Of a stretch of 64,000 nt of DNA, positions 42,760 to 53,680 are shown piece by piece; the stretch's first letter is position 1, and each line of letters opens with the position of its first letter. The translations under genes were made by a program, and so were the position numbers. Source of the DNA: Pseudocoprococcus catus (GTDB taxonomy: Bacteria; Bacillota; Clostridia; Lachnospirales; Lachnospiraceae); the NCBI RefSeq assembly GCF_902381825.1, contig NZ_LR698973.1:722353-786352 (forward strand), written 5' to 3'. The notes beneath the pieces are model-generated. The model had not been told where the DNA came from. It did not search any database and was given only the letters and a program-made list of their open reading frames with translations.

Positions 42760-43719
42760 ATGAATGGCCTGCTGTCAGTCATTATACCTGCTTATAACGA
42801 GCAGGAGATGATACCAAAAGCCGCAGCGACAATTGCAGAGATACTTGAGCAGGCAGAGATTTCCTATGAATTGCTTTTTGTGAATGATGGTTCCAGGGAT
42901 CTTAGCTGGCAGTGTATAGAAGAAGCTGCGGATCAGAATCCAAGCATTCGCGGATTGAATTTTTCGAGAAATTTCGGCAAAGAATCGGCGATGTTTGCCG
43001 GTTTATCAGAAGCAGTGGGAGATTGTGTGGTCGTGATTGACTGCGATCTGCAGCATCCACCGGGGAAAATTGTCGAAATGTATCGGCTCTGGCAGGAAGG
43101 ATACGAAGTTGTTGAGGGCGTAAAGAGCAGCAGAGGTAAAGAAAGTCCTGTTCATACATTTGCGGCTTCATGCTTTTACAAATTGATTGGGAGTGCGGCG
43201 GGATTTGATATGAGCCGTGCATCTGATTTTAAGCTGCTGGATAGGAAGGCGGTGAATGTTCTCCTGAATATGAAGGAGAAGAATGCATTCTTCAGGGCAC
43301 TTTCCTCATGGGTGGGCTTCAAGACAACGGAAGTTCCATTTGAGGTACAGGAACGAGAAGCCGGTGAGTCCAAGTGGTCAGTCAAGGCCCTTACCAGGTA
43401 TGCCATTTCCAACATTACATCATTCTCGGCTGCGCCAATGCAGATTGTGACATTTTTGGGCGTTGTCATGCTGATTGTATCGGTTGTGTTGGGCGCAATC
43501 TCTATTGGACAAAAGATATGCGGTGTTGCTTTGGGTGGCTTTACGACGGTGATTATCATACAGCTTTTTACAGGCAGTATTATTATGATTAGCCTTGGTA
43601 TTATCGGCTACTACATTGCAAAGATTTATGATGAGGTCAAAGGACGTCCACGTTATATTATCGCATCGACCTGTGGCAGCAAACCATTGGATAAAGACAA
43701 GATGACCGTTGATAAATAG
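42760..43719 (+). CDS. Glycosyltransferase family 2, GtrB/Dpm1-like with two C-terminal membrane spans
   Basis: 319 residues. LLSVIIPAYNEQEMIP and VNDGSRDLSWQ are the GT2 nucleotide-binding start, VVIDCDLQHPP is the DxD-type metal site, and EREAGESKWSVKAL the acceptor loop. Two hydrophobic spans (about 230-255 and 265-290) anchor it. This family charges polyprenyl phosphate with a hexose. ATG at 42760 follows AAAGGAAG. Probably decorates the polymer exported by the neighbours. Confidence 0.88.
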   Translation: MNGLLSVIIPAYNEQEMIPKAAATIAEILEQAEISYELLFVNDGSRDLSWQCIEEAADQNPSIRGLNFSRNFGKESAMFAGLSEAVGDCVVVIDCDLQHPPGKIVEMYRLWQEGYEVVEGVKSSRGKESPVHTFAASCFYKLIGSAAGFDMSRASDFKLLDRKAVNVLLNMKEKNAFFRALSSWVGFKTTEVPFEVQEREAGESKWSVKALTRYAISNITSFSAAPMQIVTFLGVVMLIVSVVLGAISIGQKICGVALGGFTTVIIIQLFTGSIIMISLGIIGYYIAKIYDEVKGRPRYIIASTCGSKPLDKDKMTVDK

Positions 43720-43753
43720 AACATTTTTGGTAAAGAAAAGAAGGGTGACTGGA

Positions 43754-44809
43754 TTGAAAACAATAGTTGAAGTGTACGATGCCGACAATCGCAGACCGGA
43801 AGTTATGGAAAGGGCAGGAGAAATCCTGAAAAAGGGCGGACTTGTAGCTTTTCCGACAGAAACGGTGTACGGACTGGGTGGAGATGCTCTGAATCCTGAA
43901 GCGTCGGCCAGAATTTATGCGGCAAAGGGACGGCCATCGGATAATCCGCTGATCGTGCATATCGCAGATATGGAAGCGCTTAAAGTACTGGCATCGGAAG
44001 TTCCTGAGAAAGCCAGACTGCTGGCGGATCGTTTTTGGCCGGGACCATTGACCATGATTATGCCTAAATCAGATGCGGTGCCTTATGCAACAACAGGCGG
44101 TCTGGATACAGTTGCTATTCGTATGCCATCGCATCCGACAGCTTATGAATTGATCAGAAGCTCCGGTGTGTATATTGCGGCACCGAGTGCCAACACATCA
44201 GGCAGGCCAAGTCCGACAACTGCACAGCATGTCTATGAGGATTTGAATGGACGTATTGATATGATTATCGACAGCGGCAAAGTGGATATCGGATTGGAAT
44301 CTACCATTGTGGATCTGACCGGAGAGATACCAACGATTCTGCGCCCGGGTTATATAACGAAGGAAATGCTGGAAGAGGCTGTGGGCCCTGTGACCATTGA
44401 CAAGGCAATTCTTGCAGATCATGAGGATCCGAATCTTCGTCCAAAGGCGCCGGGAATGAAATATAAGCATTACGCACCGAAGGGCGATCTGGTTATTGTG
44501 GAAGGAAAGAAGCAGGCAGTGGCCGAGACAATCAATCATTTAACAAAGATGGATGCAGAAGCCGGATTAAAAACAGCAGTTATTGCTTCTGATGAGAATT
44601 TATCTCTTTATGATGCGGACTGCAAGATCAATATCGGGTCCAGAGAACATGAGGAAAGCATTGCGGCTAATCTGTATGAAGTCCTTCGTGAAATGGATGA
44701 GATGGGGGTTCAGAAGATGTATTCGGAGAGTTTTGCCGGCGGCGGACTTGGCGCGGCCATTATGAATCGCCTGCTGAAAGCGGCCGGACATCATGTGATC
44801 CGCGTATAA
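43754..44809 (+). CDS. L-threonylcarbamoyladenylate synthase (Sua5/TsaC2 type)
   Basis: 351 residues: an N-terminal YrdC domain (GGLVAFPTETVYGLGGDAL, KGRPSDNPLIVHI, RFWPGPLTMIM, PSANTSGRPSPTTAQHV) plus the C-terminal Sua5 domain, joined by the linker PKAPGMKYKHYAPKG. It makes threonylcarbamoyl-AMP for the t6A37 tRNA modification. The start is TTG at 43754, six bases after AAGGGTG; 43709 has no site and overlaps the glycosyltransferase end. Confidence 0.93.
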   Translation: MKTIVEVYDADNRRPEVMERAGEILKKGGLVAFPTETVYGLGGDALNPEASARIYAAKGRPSDNPLIVHIADMEALKVLASEVPEKARLLADRFWPGPLTMIMPKSDAVPYATTGGLDTVAIRMPSHPTAYELIRSSGVYIAAPSANTSGRPSPTTAQHVYEDLNGRIDMIIDSGKVDIGLESTIVDLTGEIPTILRPGYITKEMLEEAVGPVTIDKAILADHEDPNLRPKAPGMKYKHYAPKGDLVIVEGKKQAVAETINHLTKMDAEAGLKTAVIASDENLSLYDADCKINIGSREHEESIAANLYEVLREMDEMGVQKMYSESFAGGGLGAAIMNRLLKAAGHHVIRV

Positions 44810-44890
44810 TATTTATGGTACTCAGCCGGATACCCGGAGGCATGGACAAAGGGTATTCGGACAATATATATAACAAAGGAGAATGAGAAA

Positions 44891-45319
44891 ATGATAGCAC
44901 TTGGATGTGATCATGGTGGTTATGAACTGATGCAGGAAGTGATAAAATATCTGGAGGAGCACGGCCTGGAATATAAGAATTACGGTACTTATTCCACAGA
45001 TTCCTGTGACTATCCGGATTATGCCAAAAAGGTAGCAGAAGCAATTCTTGCAGGTGAATGTGAAAAAGGTATTCTGATCTGCGGTACAGGCATTGGTATT
45101 ACAATTGCAGCCAACCGTTATGAGGGAATCAGAGCGGCCAACTGTACAAACAGCTTTATGGCGGAAGCTACAAGAGAGCATAATGATGCCAATATTCTTG
45201 GTATGGGAGCACGTGTCATTGGTGTGGGCACTGCATTGAAGATTGTGGATACATTCCTGAATACACCATTTTCCAATGATGAAAGACATAAGAGAAGAAT
45301 TGCAAAGATTGAACATTAA
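44891..45319 (+). CDS. rpiB: Ribose-5-phosphate isomerase B
   Basis: 142 residues. IALGCDHGGYELMQEVIKYL is the RpiB/LacA/LacB start with Asp and His; GILICGTGIGITIAANR has the catalytic Cys and the anion hole; NDANILGMGAR follows. Interconverts ribose and ribulose 5-phosphate (allose 6-phosphate in some members). Follows the Sua5 gene, a common arrangement in Firmicutes. Confidence 0.92.
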   Translation: MIALGCDHGGYELMQEVIKYLEEHGLEYKNYGTYSTDSCDYPDYAKKVAEAILAGECEKGILICGTGIGITIAANRYEGIRAANCTNSFMAEATREHNDANILGMGARVIGVGTALKIVDTFLNTPFSNDERHKRRIAKIEH

Positions 45320-45325
45320 AGCATC

Positions 45326-45375
45326 AAATCATCCGCCGGGCAGGCGTCAGTGCCTGCCTTTAACGGGTGATTTTT
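45326..45375 (+). terminator. Terminator-like double hairpin after rpiB
   Basis: Inner stem GGCAGGC/GCCTGCC (45339-45358) and outer stem AAATCATCCG/CGGGTGATTT with a T-run after it. The dCMP deaminase start lies 38 bases beyond. Confidence 0.7.
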
Positions 45376-45412
45376 GCTGTTTATGTGAATAATGAACAAA
45401 AGGAGGATAAAG

Positions 45413-45898
45413 ATGTCAGAAAAGAGGCAAGATTATATCAGCTGGGATGAGTATTTTATGGGGGTAGCAAAGCTTGCAGGACTAAGATCTAAGGATCCGA
45501 ACAGTCAGGTTGGTTCCTGCATTGTCAGCCCGGATAATAAGATCCTGTCCATTGGTTATAATGGTTTTCCGAGGGGGTGTTCGGACGATGTATTCCCATG
45601 GAGCCGAGAAGGCGATGAGTTGGATACCAAGTATTTTTATGTTACTCACAGCGAATTGAATGCTATTTTGAATTACCGCGGAGGCAGCCTGGAAGGAAGC
45701 AAAATTTATGTGTCATTGTTCCCGTGCAACGAATGCTCCAAGGCGATTATCCAAAGCGGAATTCGAGAGATTATCTATGATTCGGATAAATATGGTGACA
45801 CACCGGCTGTTATAGCATCGAGAAAAATGCTGGATGCAGCGGGGGTTCATTATCGCCGTTATATTCGGAGCGGGCGGGAACTGAAGATAACAGTATAA
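45413..45898 (+). CDS. dCMP deaminase (ComEB-like)
   Basis: 161 residues. The zinc deaminase motifs are THSELNAIL (His and catalytic Glu) and PCNECSKAI (two Cys). WDEYFMGVAKLAGLRSKDPN and IGYNGFPRGCSD are typical of dCMP deaminase, which makes dUMP for thymidylate synthesis. AAAGGAGG precedes the ATG at 45413. Confidence 0.92.
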   Translation: MSEKRQDYISWDEYFMGVAKLAGLRSKDPNSQVGSCIVSPDNKILSIGYNGFPRGCSDDVFPWSREGDELDTKYFYVTHSELNAILNYRGGSLEGSKIYVSLFPCNECSKAIIQSGIREIIYDSDKYGDTPAVIASRKMLDAAGVHYRRYIRSGRELKITV

Positions 45899-45919
45899 AA
45901 AAATAAACAAGCGTTAAGC

Positions 45920-45950
45920 AGTTTGCATGAATTGTTTGTGTGCAAACTGT
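45920..45950 (+). terminator. Hairpin between dCMP deaminase and the atp operon
   Basis: CAGTTTGCA pairs with TGCAAACTG (45920-45950); U-rich but without a long T-run. The remaining 165 bases before atpZ are AT-rich and should contain the operon promoter, but no single box pair stands out. Confidence 0.6.
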
Positions 45951-46115
45951 TCAATATATACATTGATTAGATACAGAATTATGTATACAGTAGACATGCT
46001 AAATAATAAACATGACGCTATGCAAAAGAATTATAGACATATTTATTAAAATTTGCTAAAATAATTATTGAGCGAATTTGAAACAGATAGAGCAATCATA
46101 AAAGGGAGAGAGAGG

Positions 46116-46391
46116 ATGAGAGATAAGCATGGTATAGGACAGGCGATTGTGATGATCACACAGCTCAGCATCAATATGCTTGTACCTGTTTTTATGTGTC
46201 TGTTCATTGGTATCTGGCTGGATAAGCGATTGGGTACAGGATGGCTGACACTTGTTTTTCTGATTCTTGGTATTATGGCATCTATTCGTTCAATGTTCAT
46301 CACGTTAAAGCCATTGTTGAAGGGAGAAAGAGAGAAGAAGGATGAAGCATTTAAAAAGCAACTGGATGAGCAATTTAAAGACTCAGAATGA
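46116..46391 (+). CDS. atpZ: AtpZ/AtpI-like F-ATPase accessory membrane protein
   Basis: 91 residues, two membrane spans: IVMITQLSINMLVPVFMCLF and GWLTLVFLILGIMASIRSM, and a charged C-terminal tail. It matches the F0F1 assembly/Mg-transport family (PF09527) that leads many Firmicute atp operons. ATG at 46116 follows AAGGGAGAGAGAGG. Overlaps the next gene by 50 bases. Confidence 0.82.
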   Translation: MRDKHGIGQAIVMITQLSINMLVPVFMCLFIGIWLDKRLGTGWLTLVFLILGIMASIRSMFITLKPLLKGEREKKDEAFKKQLDEQFKDSE

Positions 46392-46773
46392 AGCGCTTGC
46401 GGATCTGATTCTTGGTATCCTGATATTTGGCATACTGGTAGTATTTGTGGGACTGTTTGTGGCCCCGGATAAAGCAGCCTTTGTGTTGGGTGCAGTACTT
46501 GGTACAGCGACTTCCGTAATTCGAGCCGTGCATATGGCGGTGACACTTGATCGGCAGCTGGATTACGGTGAGAAGGATGCAAGAGCTTATGCAGCACGTA
46601 ATTATGGTATTCGTTATCTGATTATGATCGCAGTGCTTCTTGTTTCAACCAGACTGGGTGTTTCCGGCATGGCGGGAGCTGTCATCGGATTGTTTTCGAT
46701 GAAGCCGGCTGCGATTCTGAGTCCTCAGATTCACAAGTATATTTATACCAGAATTTTTGGCAAAGGAAGGTGA
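46342..46773 (+). CDS. atpI: ATP synthase subunit I (AtpI)
   Basis: 143 residues with four hydrophobic segments; assists c-ring assembly. The start overlaps the upstream gene; an in-frame ATG at 46366 is an alternative. The last 30 residues are cytoplasmic and basic. Four bases before atpB. Confidence 0.8.
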   Translation: MKHLKSNWMSNLKTQNEALADLILGILIFGILVVFVGLFVAPDKAAFVLGAVLGTATSVIRAVHMAVTLDRQLDYGEKDARAYAARNYGIRYLIMIAVLLVSTRLGVSGMAGAVIGLFSMKPAAILSPQIHKYIYTRIFGKGR

Positions 46774-46777
46774 AGTT

Positions 46778-47473
46778 ATGGGCAATGAAGTCGACTTTAT
46801 GGTACATGGATATGTTCCTCTGAACATTTTCGGCCATGAAGTCTGGTTGACGACAACACATGTCTGCCTGCTGATTGTCTGCCTTTTTATGCTGGTCATA
46901 GGGCTGATTGTCAACAACAAGATGAAGCACGCAACAGAGGTGCCGGGAATGGTACAGAACATTGCGGAGCTTTATGTGGAAATGATGGACGGCGTGGTCC
47001 AGTCAAGTATGTTCAGGCATTGGGGCAAATATGCCAACTATATCCTGACAATTTTCATGTTCCTTCTGTTTTCCAACATTTCGGGTCTTTTCGGACTCAG
47101 ACCGCCAACTGCTGATTACGGTGTGACATTGCCGCTGGCATTGATCACATTTGTTTTGATTCAGTTTAATGCATTCAAGTGGAAGGGTGTTGGAGGCTAT
47201 GTGAAGGATCTGATGGATCCAATCCCATTATTCCTGCCAATCAATATTATCAGCGAATTTGCAACGCCGGTTTCACTGTCGCTGCGTCTGTTTGGTAATG
47301 TCATGGCCGGAACCATTATGCTGGCATTGTATTACGGCATGCTGCCTGTGCTGGCAACAGTAGTGATTCCGTCATTCTTACATGCATATCTTGACTTATT
47401 CTCCGGAGCGATCCAGGCATATGTCTTCTGTATGTTGTCAATGACATTTATCTACCAGAAAATGCCGGAATAA
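46778..47473 (+). CDS. atpB: F-ATPase subunit a
   Basis: 231 residues with five or six membrane spans. SLRLFGNVMAGTIML holds the essential stator Arg, and LDLFSGAIQAYVFCMLSMTF the Gln/Tyr of the last helix. Forms the ion half-channels against the c ring. ATG at 46778 follows GGAAGGTG. Confidence 0.95.
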   Translation: MGNEVDFMVHGYVPLNIFGHEVWLTTTHVCLLIVCLFMLVIGLIVNNKMKHATEVPGMVQNIAELYVEMMDGVVQSSMFRHWGKYANYILTIFMFLLFSNISGLFGLRPPTADYGVTLPLALITFVLIQFNAFKWKGVGGYVKDLMDPIPLFLPINIISEFATPVSLSLRLFGNVMAGTIMLALYYGMLPVLATVVIPSFLHAYLDLFSGAIQAYVFCMLSMTFIYQKMPE

Positions 47474-47507
47474 AATATCCGGACAATCAAAATTTATATT
47501 TTTTTAA

Positions 47508-47786
<279 letters not shown>

Positions 47787-47848
47787 GATCAGACAATATT
47801 GTTTAAGCAACAATATAAAACAGAGATATTCTGAAAGGAGGCTTAAAC

Positions 47849-48364
47849 TTGGAGGACAGATTGTTTGGGCTTGACGTGCAGCTCCTGTTCGATGCGTTTG
47901 TACTGTTTGTTGTGATTATGATCATGTACGCCATCATGAGCAGGCTCTTCTTTAAGCCGGTGCGTGCATTCCTTGAACAGAGAAAGCAGGCAGTGGCAGC
48001 AGACAGAGATGAAGCACAGCAGCTTCAGGAAGCAGCTGAGGTATCAAAGGCGGCTTATGAAGAAAAGCTGAAGGCTGTACACAAAGAAGCCGAAGAGATT
48101 CTATCCGCATCCAGAAAAGCTGCAATGAAGCAGCAGGATGCCATTATTGACCAGGCGAAGTCAGAAGCCTCTGCAATCATGGAACAGGCAGACAGAGAAA
48201 CAGTATCTGAAAAACAGCGTATCAAAGCGGATGTGAGAAAAGAGATGTGTGGACTGGCACTTGCAATGACAGGACGGTTTGCAGATCAGGCTGATCCACA
48301 GCGTGGAGAAGTTCTTCTTGAGGAAGCGCTGAAGGAAATGGGTGGTGAAGCATGGTTGAATTAA
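47849..48364 (+). CDS. atpF: F-ATPase subunit b
   Basis: 171 residues. One N-terminal span (LLFDAFVLFVVIMIMYAIMS), then a long helical stalk with heptad-like Ala/Glu/Lys pattern and a C-terminal delta-binding end. The start is TTG at 47849, seven bases after AAAGGAGG. Ends with MGGEAWLN and overlaps the second b-type gene by 13 bases. Confidence 0.9.
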   Translation: MEDRLFGLDVQLLFDAFVLFVVIMIMYAIMSRLFFKPVRAFLEQRKQAVAADRDEAQQLQEAAEVSKAAYEEKLKAVHKEAEEILSASRKAAMKQQDAIIDQAKSEASAIMEQADRETVSEKQRIKADVRKEMCGLALAMTGRFADQADPQRGEVLLEEALKEMGGEAWLN

Positions 48365-48834
48365 TTGTTACAGCGATCAATGTGTTCATCCTGTTTTTCC
48401 TGATAGGATACCTTGTCTCGGATATGCTGTCCGGAATGCTGACCAAGCGTCAGGAACGGATTGCTGATGACATCAACACAGCCCGTATGAGTAAAGAAGA
48501 AGCATTGGCTCTTAAGAATGATTATGAGCACAGACTGGCTGATTTTGAAAGTGAAAGGGCTGATATTCTTGAGAATACACGCAGGAAAGCTGCACAGATG
48601 GAAGAGAGAATTCTGCTGGATGGACAGCAGGAGGCTGACAGAGTGATTGCTCGTGCGAAGAGAGAAGCTGAGTTGAAGAAGACGAAGCTTAAGGAAGATG
48701 TCAGACATGATATGATCATGGCTGCATCTATCACAGCATGCAAGCTGGCAGCAGAAACTCTTGATGACAAGAAGCAGGCGGTATATATTCAGGAAATGCT
48801 GGATGAGATGGGTGAATCAACATGGCAGAATTAA
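48352..48834 (+). CDS. Second F-ATPase b-type subunit (b')
   Basis: 160 residues, same architecture as AtpF: N-terminal span VTAINVFILFFLIGYLVSDM, then a coiled stalk. It ends with LDEMGESTWQN, similar to LKEMGGEAWLN of AtpF. Its start overlaps AtpF by 13 bases and its end overlaps atpH by 13 bases with nearly the same junction sequence, which suggests tandem duplication. Probably forms a b/b' heterodimer. Confidence 0.88.
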   Translation: MVELIVTAINVFILFFLIGYLVSDMLSGMLTKRQERIADDINTARMSKEEALALKNDYEHRLADFESERADILENTRRKAAQMEERILLDGQQEADRVIARAKREAELKKTKLKEDVRHDMIMAASITACKLAAETLDDKKQAVYIQEMLDEMGESTWQN

Positions 48835-49361
48835 TTGATAAGACATATGGAGAGGCATTGTTTCAGCTGAGTCTTGAAGAAGGCAAGGTGGAACAGTATG
48901 CCGATGAAGTAAGAAGCATCAAAGAAGCCATTGCTGAGAACCCTGAATTCATGGTTTTACTGGACCATCCTCAGATTACGAGGGAAGAGAAAGTGGAAGT
49001 TATGAGAAATTGTCTGGATGGCAGAGCCTCTGACAGTGTGACCGGCTTCTTTGTTACCGTTATTCAGGCGGGAAGACAGCATTTTCTTATGGGAATGATT
49101 GATTATTTCCTGGATGCTGTCAGAAAGTATCAGCATATTGGCATAGCAGATGTGACCAGTGCCTGTGCATTGAGTGATGCGCAGAAGGCGGCCGTTGAAA
49201 AACGGCTTTTGGAGACAACGGGTGATGTCTCCATTGAGATTAATTATCAGGTAGATCCTGAGATCATTGGAGGATTGGTTATCCGGATCGGTGACAAGGT
49301 TGCCGATAATAGTATCCGGACCCAGATCAATACTCTGACGAAGGCTATATTAAACAGCTAG
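48822..49361 (+). CDS. atpH: F-ATPase subunit delta
   Basis: 179 residues. Helical N-terminal domain (DKTYGEALFQLSLEEGKVEQ) binds alpha; the C-terminal part (DPEIIGGLVIRIGDKVADNS) is the standard delta signature. Overlaps the b' gene by 13 bases. Confidence 0.94.
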   Translation: MAELIDKTYGEALFQLSLEEGKVEQYADEVRSIKEAIAENPEFMVLLDHPQITREEKVEVMRNCLDGRASDSVTGFFVTVIQAGRQHFLMGMIDYFLDAVRKYQHIGIADVTSACALSDAQKAAVEKRLLETTGDVSIEINYQVDPEIIGGLVIRIGDKVADNSIRTQINTLTKAILNS

Positions 49362-50903
<1,542 letters not shown>

Positions 50904-50909
50904 TAAAGC

Positions 50910-51776
50910 ATGGCCTCAATGAGAGAAATTAAACGACGCAAAACCAGTATTCAGAGTACGGCTCAGATTACAAAAGCCATGAAACTGGTTTCTACGGTTA
51001 AGTTTCAGAAGGCGAAAGTCAAAGCTGAAACCACCCGTCCGTATTTTGACAAGATGTATGAGACAGTGTCTTCTATCCTGTCAAGATCAGGCAATATTCA
51101 CCATCGTTATCTGATGCAGGGTGAATCTCAGAAAAAGGCAGTTATTGTCATTACGTCCAATCGCGGCCTTGCCGGCGGCTACAACAGTAATGTTGAAAAA
51201 GCTGTTACCAGTGTCGGTTTTAATCCTGCAGATGTGCAGCTTTACACAGTAGGTAGTAAAGGACGTGACAATCTCTCCAAAAAAGGTTATGCCGTAGCAA
51301 AGGATTACGGCGATGTCATTGAAGCACCAACGTATCGTGCAGCAATGGATATCGGCCGTGATGTGCTGAATGCCTTTTCGTCCGGTGAAGTGGGTGAAAT
51401 CTGGATGGCCTATACGGTCTTCAAGAATACGATCACTCATATTCCGAAGATGATCCGTCTTCTGCCTGTAGCTGTTCCTGAAGAGGAAACAGCCGAAGAG
51501 AAGAAAGACGGACCACTGCTTCTGATGAATTTTGAGCCGGAACCGGAAGAAGTACTGGATGCAGTCATTCCGAAGTATATCAATAGTGTTATTTACGGTG
51601 GTATGATGGATGCCGTTGCCTCTGAGAACGGTGCCCGTATGACAGCCATGGATAATGCAACAAGCAATGCAGAGGATATGATTGAGAATCTGACATTAAG
51701 CTATAACAGAGCAAGACAGGGTGCGATTACACAGGAAATTACCGAAATCGTATCCGGTGCAGAAGCGCTTAAATAA
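50910..51776 (+). CDS. atpG: F-ATPase subunit gamma
   Basis: 288 residues. N-terminal helix MASMREIKRRKTSIQSTAQI and C-terminal helix NATSNAEDMIENLTLSYNRA form the rotor shaft; VITSNRGLAGGYNSNV is the conserved loop. Gap of six bases after atpA. Confidence 0.95.
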   Translation: MASMREIKRRKTSIQSTAQITKAMKLVSTVKFQKAKVKAETTRPYFDKMYETVSSILSRSGNIHHRYLMQGESQKKAVIVITSNRGLAGGYNSNVEKAVTSVGFNPADVQLYTVGSKGRDNLSKKGYAVAKDYGDVIEAPTYRAAMDIGRDVLNAFSSGEVGEIWMAYTVFKNTITHIPKMIRLLPVAVPEEETAEEKKDGPLLLMNFEPEPEEVLDAVIPKYINSVIYGGMMDAVASENGARMTAMDNATSNAEDMIENLTLSYNRARQGAITQEITEIVSGAEALK

Positions 51777-51793
51777 ACAGAAGGGAGTGATAG

Positions 51794-53188
<1,395 letters not shown>

Positions 53189-53204
53189 GTCTGGAGGATG
53201 AGAT

Positions 53205-53615
53205 ATGGAAGCCTTGATGCAGCTGCAGATCATTACACCGGATCATCTGATGTGTGATGAATCTGTCAAAATGGTTGAAATGAGAACTGCGGAAGGCGAG
53301 ATTGGCGTCCTTCCGGGACATATTCCGGTGACTGTCATGATGGCGCCGGGAGTTACTCATATCACAAAGGCTGACGGAAGTATCCGACATATTGCGATTC
53401 ATGATGGTTTTGTAGAAATACAGCCAGACAAGGTCAGCATCATGGCGGAAATTGCCGAATGGCCAGAGGAAGTCGATCTGGATAGAGCAAAAGCTGCGCT
53501 TTCCCGTGCGAGAGAGCGTATCACTAATCCAGGTCCGGATACGGATATTGCCCGCGCAAGACGTGCATGGGCCCGTGCCGCAGCTCGAATTGAATTACTT
53601 ACCAGAGAGTGGTAG
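53205..53615 (+). CDS. atpC: F-ATPase subunit epsilon
   Basis: 136 residues. Beta-sandwich (EGEIGVLPGHIPVTVMMAPG) and the two C-terminal helices (DLDRAKAALSRARERI and IARARRAWARAAARIELL) that regulate ATP hydrolysis. Last gene of the operon; GGAGG before the ATG. Confidence 0.94.
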   Translation: MEALMQLQIITPDHLMCDESVKMVEMRTAEGEIGVLPGHIPVTVMMAPGVTHITKADGSIRHIAIHDGFVEIQPDKVSIMAEIAEWPEEVDLDRAKAALSRARERITNPGPDTDIARARRAWARAAARIELLTREW

Positions 53616-53622
53616 CATAAAA

Positions 53623-53680
53623 CTGCTGTCAGCAGTCGCCGGAATAAATGTTCCGGTGACATGCTGGCAGCATTTTTTTA
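53623..53680 (+). terminator. Terminator of the atp operon
   Basis: CTGCTGTCAGCAG (53623-53635) with TGCTGGCAGCA (53662-53672), inner GCCGGAA/TTCCGGT, then seven T. The T-run contains the stop codon of the opposing gene. Confidence 0.88.
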
